A program made the translations under genes and the position numbers. Below, one piece after another: positions 8,924-13,932 of a stretch of 15,458 nt of DNA. The DNA comes from Oscillospiraceae bacterium (lineage in GTDB: Bacteria > Bacillota > Clostridia > Oscillospirales > Ruminococcaceae), in assembly GCA_016302655.1 (NCBI GenBank), contig JAEDNF010000010.1:1-15458 (forward strand), read 5' to 3'. The notes under the pieces are model-generated. The model was not told the origin of the DNA and did no database searches. It worked only from the letters and a program-made list of their open reading frames with translations. Position 1 is the stretch's first letter, and each line of letters begins with the position of its first letter.

Positions 8924-9505
8924 ATGGCAATCTACCTTATTGATTTTGAAAATGTCCATTCCGACGGATTAAAGGGCATAGAGCAGCTTTCGCAAACCGA
9001 TATATGTTATGTGTTCTACAGCGAGCACGCAGGGGTACTTACCTTTAATATCCATAAAAAGATAATCGAGAGCAGAGCAAAGATATATTATGTCGAGGCA
9101 CAGGTCGGCATGAAAAACGCACTCGACTTCCAGCTCGTATCGTATCTCGGATATATGATAAGAGAAAATCAGGAAGCCTCTTATTGCGTTATCTCAAATG
9201 ACAGGGCATTCGCTCTTGTGGCTGACTTCTGGAAAAATAAAGGAGTAGATGTTGCGTCTGCGGTTTCTTTAGCCGCCGCTGTCCGCTTAAAACAGAATGA
9301 AAAGACAGCATCACAGCTCTCTTCTCTTATCCCCGATAGAGAAGAGCGTGAATTTGTCGCAAAGTGCATAGAAGAGCTTTCCACAAAGCAGGGCATAAAT
9401 AACCGCATCGCAAAGAAATACGGCACAACAAGAGCCGGAGAGATATATAAGCTGATAAAGCCGCTTATTGCCGATAAAAAGGGAGGAACGGAGAAAGACG
9501 CCTGA
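8924..9505 (+). CDS. PIN/NYN-like domain protein, putative nuclease
   Basis: A 193-residue soluble protein whose first ~115 residues look like a PIN/NYN-type RNase fold: IYLIDFENV at the N-terminus (Asp7, Asn10), a middle acidic residue Asp68 in NALDFQL, and Asp93 in VISNDRAF. Asp7, Asp68 and Asp93 fit the metal-binding acidic set of this superfamily. The remaining ~75 residues are helical-looking and charged, and I do not recognise them. GGGAG lies about 10 nt before the ATG and only 17 nt separate it from the ABC ATPase gene, so it is probably the last gene of that operon. The terminator at 9598 follows. Whether it cuts RNA, and why it sits with glycan export genes, is unknown. There is no antitoxin-like partner beside it, so a VapC-type toxin role is not supported. 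Confidence 0.75.
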   Translation: MAIYLIDFENVHSDGLKGIEQLSQTDICYVFYSEHAGVLTFNIHKKIIESRAKIYYVEAQVGMKNALDFQLVSYLGYMIRENQEASYCVISNDRAFALVADFWKNKGVDVASAVSLAAAVRLKQNEKTASQLSSLIPDREEREFVAKCIEELSTKQGINNRIAKKYGTTRAGEIYKLIKPLIADKKGGTEKDA

Positions 9506-9529
9506 CAGCGCCGACCGCTTTTCCGTCTG

Positions 9530-9537
9530 TTCGACAA
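9530..9537 (-). promoter_or_regulatory. Candidate Spo0A box upstream of spoIIE
   Basis: TTCGACAA at 9530-9537 contains a perfect reverse-strand match to the 0A-box core TGNCGAA (TTCGACA at 9530-9536). A weaker copy, TACGACA, lies at 9580-9586, 50 nt downstream. In Bacillus subtilis spoIIE is activated by phosphorylated Spo0A, so the position makes sense. The match is short and could arise by chance; its place before spoIIE is what gives it weight. Confidence 0.5.
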
Positions 9538-9593
9538 TACGACTTTACACGCCTGCATTCGCAGTTTACGGTTCCTTATTACGACAAAATACA

Positions 9594-9624
9594 TTGACCT
9601 GAAAAAGTAAAATTACGGTATAGC
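9594..9624 (+). promoter_or_regulatory. Possible spoIIE promoter with long spacer
   Basis: A -35-like TTGACC at 9594-9599 is followed 19 bp later by TATAGC at 9619-9624. The spacing is longer than the usual 17 bp; the B. subtilis spoIIE promoter is also known for abnormally long spacing and Spo0A dependence. The putative -10 lies in the loop of the upstream gene's terminator, so the two elements overlap. This is a tentative call. Confidence 0.35.
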
Positions 9625-9652
9625 CGGTTTTACTTTTTCGGGTTTTTATTTT
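9598..9652 (+). terminator. Terminator of the ABC exporter/PIN operon
   Basis: A perfect 12-bp stem pairs 9601-9612 with 9628-9639 (GAAAAAGTAAAA/TTTTACTTTTTC). It is extended by CCT/GGG (one wobble) to 9598-9642 and has a small inner CGG/CCG dyad. A T-rich tract follows at 9643-9652. It ends just before the spoIIE ribosome-binding site. Confidence 0.88.
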
Positions 9653-9668
9653 GCGAAAGGATGTATAT

Positions 9669-11945
9669 ATGCTAAGGGCAGTATCAAAGGATAGAATAAA
9701 ACTGAAAGAACATTCCTTTGTCAGATGTGCGGTGATAATACTTGTGGCGGCATTGATATCAATGAGTACGGTATTCGGCAGGCCGTCGCCGTTTGCGGCG
9801 TCGTTTGCGGCGGCAATGAGCGGAGTGGACTGCATATCGGCGTTTGTCGGGAGTGTGGCAGGATTTATACTGGGCGGAAACTACTCAGACGGAGTTACCG
9901 TTACTTCGTCGTTGCTTTCTGTAATAGCTATCAGAATGATAGTATCAAGGCGAAAGTCCGCTTTATCGGATGTCATATCCGCTATAACTGCGGCTGGTTC
10001 GGTATTTGCGGCGAATTTTCTGACTTCGGCTACCGTAAGCGACCTTATGAATTGCATTATACTGTCGGTTATGGCAGGACTGGGAGCAACGGTTGCGCTG
10101 AGACTTGTCAAACTGTTTTCAAAGCGTGAGCTTATCCATGCAACATTAAGGAGCGATCCGTTCAGCCTTATATGCGTGATTGCAGGCTGTGCCATTTCGG
10201 CAGGGGTACTGTCACATTATAATATCGGAATATTCAGCATAGGGATAATATTTGCCGCAACAGCGTCCTTGCTTACGGCTATGAAATACGGTACGGGCGC
10301 AGGAGCCGTGTGTGCGGCTGCGGCGGCTCTGGGAGCGTCGGTCGCTTCGGGGGAGAACGCTTTTCTTGCGGCGGCACTTGCGCCTGCGGCTGCGGCGGCA
10401 GGCATATTTACAGGCGGCAAAAAGATGAACGCCGCATCGGCTTATGTACTTACCGCAACACTGTGTATTGCGCTGTTTACTATGGATAACGCAAAGCTTG
10501 CGGTTGCTGCAGATGTTTTTGCCTCTGCCGCTGTATTTATGCTTGTGCCTGCACGATTTACACAGCTTCACACCGACGCTGTGCGGCTAACGGCAAAGGA
10601 GAACAGCATACGCAGACTTTTTGCAAAGCGGCTGAAATTCGCCGAGGGCGCTATCGGAGAGGTCAGAAGAACGGTAGATATTGCGGCGGACAAGCTCGAC
10701 GGAGAAACCGGCAGAGATATCAGTTGGGTGTATGATACCGCCTGCGACAGCATATGCAGACGATGCAGATATAATATGCAATGCTGGGGCAAAGAGTACA
10801 CAGACAGCATAAAGCAGTTTTCAAAGCTTACTCTTGCAATTAAGTCGGGCGACACTCCCACGCCCGAGATGTTTTCTTCTCCGCTGTCGGAAAGATGTCC
10901 CAAAAAACAGCAGTTATGCGACAAGCTGACAAAGCTGTATGACAGCTACGCATCTGCACAGAGCGAGCGCAGAAGAGTGGCTCGTATGAGAAGCGTACTG
11001 ACCGCCCAATTATCCGCTACAGAGCAGATACTCTCACAGCTGTCAAGCGAGATAGAAAACAGCGGCGATATCGATCCGGGATATAACGAGACTGCCGCCA
11101 ATGTTCTCAGTAAGCTGGGGTGCGAGGACGCACAGGCGGTCAGCGTTGAAACGGGAGAGCAGGGAAGAATGTCGGTAGAGGCATATTCCGACACGGGCTT
11201 CTTCCCGTCAAAACAGGAGATATGCGAGGCGCTTACGCTTGCTTTCAGGCGGCAGTTTGACCTGCCTGTGATAAGCCGTGTCGGAGGAGGCTGTAAGCTG
11301 AGTGTTTTTTCAAAAACAACATACACGCTTGATGTCGAGGTGTGCCAGATAAGCAAGGACGACGGTACTGCCTGCGGCGACTATTACGAGAGCTTTATAG
11401 ATAAAAGCGGAATAGCTTATGTTGTGCTTTCCGACGGAATGGGAAGCGGCGGCAGAGCAAGAGTCGATTCTTCATTTGCCTGCGGTATGCTGATAAGGCT
11501 GTTGCAGGCAGGTATAGGCGTAGAGGCGGCAATAAAGATTATCAATACATCTTTACTGTGCAAGTCTTCCGATGAGAGCTTTGCAACGCTTGAGATATGC
11601 GCTGTTGACCTGTACAGCGGCAAAACCGAGCTGTATAAGGCAGGAAGCGCAAATACTTATATTAAGTGCGGTGAACGCTGTGTCAAGCTCGGCTGTAAAG
11701 GTCTGCCCGTCGGGGTTAAAGAAGAGCCTGTTTACGAGCGGCGGTCTTTTACCATTGGGAGCCGTGATATGATAGTAATAACGAGCGACGGAGCAGAGCT
11801 GAACGATAAGTGGCTTTATCGTGAAATGGACAAGCAGACGGATTTGAAGGAGTTTTCAAAAGAGGTTGCCAACACGGCAAAATTCTATGCAGGAGACGGT
11901 AAGAGCGATGATATATCCGTTATTGCAATGCGGCTGTGCAAATAA
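9669..11945 (+). CDS. spoIIE: Stage II sporulation protein E (PP2C-type phosphatase)
   Basis: A membrane phosphatase that dephosphorylates the anti-anti-sigma factor SpoIIAA in the forespore and so releases sigma-F. The 758-residue product (827 in B. subtilis) has a hydrophobic N-terminal third, residues ~15 to 300, with about ten membrane segments rich in Ala, Gly and Ile. A central linker contains the clostridial/bacillar cysteine pattern C359-x3-C-x2-C-x5-C372-W. The C-terminal PP2C domain has the metal-binding Asp589 in VVLSDGMGSGG and Asp747-Asp748 in the closing SDDISVIAM segment. The ATG at 9669 is chosen over a TTG at 9651 because GAAAGGA at 9655-9661 fits it with 7-nt spacing. The gene stands alone between two transcription units. 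Its presence says the organism, or a recent ancestor, forms endospores. Confidence 0.95.
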   Translation: MLRAVSKDRIKLKEHSFVRCAVIILVAALISMSTVFGRPSPFAASFAAAMSGVDCISAFVGSVAGFILGGNYSDGVTVTSSLLSVIAIRMIVSRRKSALSDVISAITAAGSVFAANFLTSATVSDLMNCIILSVMAGLGATVALRLVKLFSKRELIHATLRSDPFSLICVIAGCAISAGVLSHYNIGIFSIGIIFAATASLLTAMKYGTGAGAVCAAAAALGASVASGENAFLAAALAPAAAAAGIFTGGKKMNAASAYVLTATLCIALFTMDNAKLAVAADVFASAAVFMLVPARFTQLHTDAVRLTAKENSIRRLFAKRLKFAEGAIGEVRRTVDIAADKLDGETGRDISWVYDTACDSICRRCRYNMQCWGKEYTDSIKQFSKLTLAIKSGDTPTPEMFSSPLSERCPKKQQLCDKLTKLYDSYASAQSERRRVARMRSVLTAQLSATEQILSQLSSEIENSGDIDPGYNETAANVLSKLGCEDAQAVSVETGEQGRMSVEAYSDTGFFPSKQEICEALTLAFRRQFDLPVISRVGGGCKLSVFSKTTYTLDVEVCQISKDDGTACGDYYESFIDKSGIAYVVLSDGMGSGGRARVDSSFACGMLIRLLQAGIGVEAAIKIINTSLLCKSSDESFATLEICAVDLYSGKTELYKAGSANTYIKCGERCVKLGCKGLPVGVKEEPVYERRSFTIGSRDMIVITSDGAELNDKWLYREMDKQTDLKEFSKEVANTAKFYAGDGKSDDISVIAMRLCK

Positions 11946-11948
11946 ATG

Positions 11949-11977
11949 TTGACTTGATATACCGAAAGTGATAGAAT
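11949..11977 (+). promoter_or_regulatory. Extended -10 promoter of the DMT permease gene
   Basis: TTGACT at 11949-11954 and TAGAAT at 11972-11977 are separated by 17 bp, with GTGA directly before the -10. The -35 begins only 4 nt after the spoIIE stop codon. A transcript would start near 11984, exactly where a hairpin begins. Confidence 0.65.
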
Positions 11978-11983
11978 GTGAAA

Positions 11984-12011
11984 CGGAGCCTGCGAAAAAG
12001 CGAAGGCTCCG
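11984..12011 (+). other. Hairpin at the predicted 5' end of the DMT permease mRNA / possible spoIIE terminator
   Basis: An 8-bp perfect GC-rich stem pairs 11984-11991 (CGGAGCCT) with 12004-12011 (AGGCTCCG). The sequence after it, CTTTCCATCTC, is only weakly T-rich, so it is a poor intrinsic terminator for spoIIE. Given the promoter just upstream, it more likely folds at the very 5' end of the permease transcript, as mRNA-protecting leader stems do. Both roles are possible. Confidence 0.5.
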
Positions 12012-12040
12012 CTTTCCATCTCACACAAGAAGGTAGATAT

Positions 12041-12979
12041 ATGAAATCAAATATATTGCAGAAAACTCCGGTAGCAGCACTTCTTGCGCTTTTTTGCTCG
12101 GCATTGTGGGGGAGCGCTTTTCCCTGCGTAAAAATCGGGTATGAGTTGTTCGGGATAGATAAGGCTTCTACGCCGTCGATTATACTTTTCGCAGGAGTGA
12201 GATTCTTCATCGCCGGAATAATGGTAATAATAATCGGGAGCATAATGCGCAAAAAGCCTCTCGTTCCAAAGCCTGCCGAAATTCCGAAGGTTATGTTGCT
12301 CAGTCTGTTTCAGACGATATTGCAATACCTGTTTTTCTACATAGGACTTGCCAACACAAGCGGCGTGAAATCTTCCGTCATCGAAGGTATGAGCGTATTT
12401 GTCTGCATACTTGTTTCTGCGCTTATCTTCCGCCTTGAAAAGCTGACAATTGCAAAGATAGCAGGCTGTATTCTCGGTACGGCAGGTATAATAGCGATAA
12501 ATCTTGACAGCTCTCTTGTTAGCGATATCAACTTTACGGGCGACGGATTTATACTTATTTCTACGGTAGCGTATGCAATTTCATCCGTGCTTATAAAGCG
12601 CTTTTCTGCCGATACCGATACAATGATGCTCAGCGGCTGGCAATTCTTGTTCGGCGGCACTGTGATGAGCATAATAGGATTATTGTTAGGCGGCAGATTT
12701 GAATACGGTAATATAGGTGTAGAAGCGGTGCTGATGCTGATGTATCTTGCATTTATCTCTGCCTGCGCTTATTCGATATGGAGTCTTTTGCTGAAATACA
12801 ACCCCGTATCAAAGATTGCGGTGTTCGGTTTTATGAATCCCGTATGCGGCGTACTGCTGTCTGCCGTATTGCTCGGTGAAACGGAACAGGCGTTCCGCCT
12901 TGAATCAGCCGCCGCACTTGTTCTTATCAGCGCAGGAATTTTCATTGTCAACAGATTCAATGAACGCTCCGATACATAG
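12041..12979 (+). CDS. EamA/DMT-superfamily permease
   Basis: A 312-residue integral membrane protein of the drug/metabolite transporter superfamily, with two EamA repeats of about five helices each (residues ~10-150 and ~165-305). The N-terminal helix carries the family's LCSALWGSAFPCVKIGY pattern (a W-G-S/N-F signature), and the second repeat shows AYSIWSLLLKYNPVSKIAVFGFMNPV, typical of this family. Members export amino acids, nucleosides or drugs; nothing here fixes the substrate. The ATG at 12041 with AGAAGGT at 12028-12034 is chosen over a GTG at 11978, which would fall inside the predicted promoter's transcript start and leader hairpin. The gene is monocistronic: its own promoter lies upstream and a long structured non-coding region follows. 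Confidence 0.9.
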   Translation: MKSNILQKTPVAALLALFCSALWGSAFPCVKIGYELFGIDKASTPSIILFAGVRFFIAGIMVIIIGSIMRKKPLVPKPAEIPKVMLLSLFQTILQYLFFYIGLANTSGVKSSVIEGMSVFVCILVSALIFRLEKLTIAKIAGCILGTAGIIAINLDSSLVSDINFTGDGFILISTVAYAISSVLIKRFSADTDTMMLSGWQFLFGGTVMSIIGLLLGGRFEYGNIGVEAVLMLMYLAFISACAYSIWSLLLKYNPVSKIAVFGFMNPVCGVLLSAVLLGETEQAFRLESAAALVLISAGIFIVNRFNERSDT

Positions 12980-12992
12980 AGCAAATGAGAAG

Positions 12993-13015
12993 AGCTATTC
13001 GTTATACGAATAGTA
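12993..13015. repeat. 23-nt dyad repeat, copy 1
   Basis: A 23-nt stretch that matches 13186-13208 at 22 of 23 positions. Its core is a perfect inverted repeat, CTATTCG-TTATA-CGAATAG (12995-13013). It sits 13 nt after the DMT permease stop. Lacking a T-run, it does not look like a standard terminator. Confidence 0.65.
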
Positions 13016-13052
13016 CAGACTTTAAAAAAACTAAACATTTCATTAAAGGGGT

Positions 13053-13126
13053 TTGGGGCGAAGCCCCAAGCAAGGTCGCAGGGGCGGCAGCCCCCGATTA
13101 TTAAGCCCCTTCCCGAGGGGAAGGGG
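13053..13126. repeat. G/C-rich triple-hairpin intergenic element
   Basis: Three successive hairpins: TTGGGGC-GAA-GCCCCAA at 13053-13069, GGGGC-GGCA-GCCCC at 13081-13094, and a 9-bp stem CCCCTTCCC-GAG-GGGAAGGGG at 13106-13126. GGGGTTTGGGG-type runs stand on both sides (13048-13058 and about 13123-13139). The composition is far from the AT-rich flanks. It resembles dispersed intergenic repeats of clostridial genomes, but I cannot see other copies in this window. No coding potential is visible. Confidence 0.6.
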
Positions 13127-13152
13127 TTTGGGGAAGGGGTTAGAGAGTTTGT

Positions 13153-13169
13153 TCTATTTATTAAATAGA
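13153..13169. repeat. AT-rich 17-nt palindrome
   Basis: TCTATTTA-T-TAAATAGA is a perfect 8-bp dyad with a single central base, lying between the triple-hairpin element and copy 2 of the 23-nt repeat. It could be a protein-binding site or part of a mobile-element remnant. The rest of 13142-13288 is AT-rich and shows no gene. Confidence 0.4.
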
Positions 13170-13185
13170 CTTTTTCTATAAGCTA

Positions 13186-13208
13186 AGCTATTCGTTATAC
13201 AAATAGTA
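13186..13208. repeat. 23-nt dyad repeat, copy 2
   Basis: The direct repeat of 12993-13015, exactly 193 nt downstream, with one substitution (G13008 to A13201) that breaks one base pair of the dyad. Together the copies bracket the G/C-rich element. Confidence 0.65.
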
Positions 13209-13288
13209 TAAAATACAGCATAAATTACTCATTGTGGGCTATACTAAAACATAATCTCAATGAAAACAAAATTTTTTGAAAAATATGC

Positions 13289-13317
13289 TTGACATTCCGT
13301 TTTCGCTGTGATATAAT
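13289..13317 (+). promoter_or_regulatory. Consensus promoter of tRNA-Gln
   Basis: TTGACA at 13289-13294 and TATAAT at 13312-13317 are both exact consensus boxes, with 17-bp spacing and a GTGA-ended spacer (extended -10). This is the strongest promoter in the window and fits a stable RNA gene. It lies 34 nt before the tRNA. Confidence 0.9.
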
Positions 13318-13327
13318 ATCTTATGTT

Positions 13328-13341
13328 GTCACGGTCGTGAC
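13328..13341. promoter_or_regulatory. Dyad at the tRNA-Gln transcription start
   Basis: GTCACG-GT-CGTGAC is a perfect 6-bp inverted repeat that begins about 10 nt after the -10 box, in the 5' leader of the tRNA precursor. It could be an operator or simply a leader stem trimmed off by RNase P processing. Confidence 0.4.
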
Positions 13342-13351
13342 GGAAAAATAT

Positions 13352-13427
13352 TGGGGTGTCGCCAAGTGGTAAGGCATCGGACTCTGACTCCGCCATTTCG
13401 AGGGTTCAAATCCTTCCACCCCAGCCA
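13352..13427 (+). tRNA. tRNA-Gln (anticodon CTG)
   Basis: The acceptor stem TGGGGTG (13352-13358) pairs with CACCCCA, and the discriminator G and a genome-encoded CCA end at 13427. The D arm is GCC-AAGTGGTAA-GGC (13361-13375). The anticodon loop CTCTGAC at 13382-13388 gives anticodon CTG (13384-13386), reading CAG. The T arm GAGGG-TTCAAAT-CCTTC is complete with one G-U pair. The overall sequence is close to bacterial glutamine tRNAs. It is a single gene, not a cluster. Confidence 0.95.
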
Positions 13428-13465
13428 TTGAAAAAAAGCACGCTTCGGCGTGCTTTTTTTCAATT
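13427..13465 (+). terminator. Terminator of tRNA-Gln
   Basis: A 17-bp perfect stem, ATTGAAAAAAAGCACGC (13427-13443) with its complement at 13448-13464, is closed by a TTCG tetraloop. The T7 run at 13454-13460 is part of the 3' arm. The matching A-run makes it symmetrical and possibly bidirectional. It begins at the last A of the tRNA's CCA. Confidence 0.92.
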
Positions 13466-13683
13466 ATATCCGTTCCTATCGGAACGGGTGATATACCTGT
13501 CGGTATGATATCTGCTTTGCAGATGATATATGCCTGCGGCATATGAAGGGAACGGATATTATATCATACTTGCAAAGCAAGTATATCATACGGCGTAGCC
13601 GTATATCATCACCGAAGGTGCATACTACTGCGGATTGATGATATACAACACTTTGTGTTGATGATATGCAATGCTTCGCATTG
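13466..13683. repeat. Tandem array of nine variable-stem hairpins with TGATAT/ATATCA linkers
   Basis: Nine short perfect stem-loops follow one another: 13470-13487, 13493-13506, 13510-13524, 13528-13544, 13566-13584, 13588-13604, 13610-13620, 13646-13660 and 13669-13683. Stems are 4-8 bp, loops 3-4 nt (TATC, TGTC, TTT, TGC, AAA, GTA, GAA, TTT, TTC), and every stem has a different sequence. The linkers are conserved: TGATAT between the first four, the reverse complement ATATCA(T) around the next three, then TGATGATAT/ATGATAT around the last two. An 11-bp outer inverted repeat (13466-13476 with 13549-13559) encloses the first four and competes with the first hairpin. Positions 13621-13640 look like a decayed unit. 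No open reading frame of interest is present. Function is unknown. Confidence 0.8.
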
Positions 13684-13687
13684 ATGA

Positions 13688-13729
13688 TTTGTGCAAACCA
13701 AAACACAAAATGGATACTACTTCCATTTT
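13688..13729 (+). other. Two hairpins closing the array region
   Basis: TTTGTG (13688-13693) pairs with CACAAA (13704-13709), and AAAATGGA (13707-13714) pairs with TCCATTTT (13722-13729). The stems overlap by three bases and exclude each other at their edge. The second, with its T-rich 3' arm, could act as a weak terminator before the promoter at 13795. Confidence 0.4.
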
Positions 13730-13751
13730 TATATCCGTTTTCTCCGCCTTT

Positions 13752-13792
13752 ATGTCAATTCATACCGTTTTGATGTCTTTTCGTGCCGTTTC
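13752..13792. promoter_or_regulatory. 21-nt imperfect tandem repeat before the GLUG gene promoter
   Basis: Two adjacent copies with a 21-nt period, each running from ATGTC to CCGTTT (13752-13770 and 13773-13791), match at about 15 of 20 positions. A further TCCGTTTT lies at 13734-13741. The second copy ends 3 nt before the -35 box of the promoter. A 21-nt period is two helical turns, as expected for an activator or repressor bound in tandem. This is inference only. Confidence 0.35.
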
Positions 13793-13794
13793 TA

Positions 13795-13823
13795 TTGACA
13801 AAAGCGATAAAAAGTGATATAAA
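13795..13823 (+). promoter_or_regulatory. Promoter of the GLUG-repeat protein gene
   Basis: TTGACA at 13795-13800 (exact consensus) and TATAAA at 13818-13823 are 17 bp apart, with GTGA before the -10. The gene starts at 13933, leaving a leader of about 100 nt. Confidence 0.8.
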
Positions 13824-13857
13824 AAGACTAATAATAGTTATTTTTACCGCTTTAAAA

Positions 13858-13884
13858 ACACTCGGCGTTAATGCCGAATAGTGT
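13858..13884 (+). other. Leader hairpin of the GLUG gene
   Basis: ACACT-CGGC (13858-13866) pairs with GCCG (13873-13876) and AGTGT (13880-13884), leaving a 6-nt loop and a 3-nt bulge. It lies about 28 nt after the predicted transcription start, followed by an AT-rich stretch to the GGAGG ribosome-binding site. It has no T-run of its own. It matches no riboswitch class that I recognise. Confidence 0.4.
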
Positions 13885-13932
13885 GTTCATCGGTATATTA
13901 AAACTGCTATATTTTTAATGGAGGAAGAAAAT

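Noticed and set aside
8924..9505. VapC-type toxin of a toxin-antitoxin pair
   Set aside because: No small antitoxin gene is adjacent, the protein is longer than typical VapC, and its close spacing is to an ABC transporter gene.
13321..13542. Minus-strand open frame containing GVEGFEPSKWRSQSP
   Set aside because: It is the antisense of the tRNA-Gln gene and its terminator. This peptide is a common false prediction opposite tRNA genes.
13466..13700. Possible CRISPR array in the repetitive region after the tRNA
   Set aside because: There is no constant repeat of 23-47 nt with unique spacers of even length. What is constant is only a 6-7 nt linker and the fold, and no cas genes are nearby.
13858..13932. 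Riboswitch in the GLUG gene leader
   Set aside because: Only one small hairpin with a bulge is present; the leader is too short and lacks any conserved core that I can recognise.
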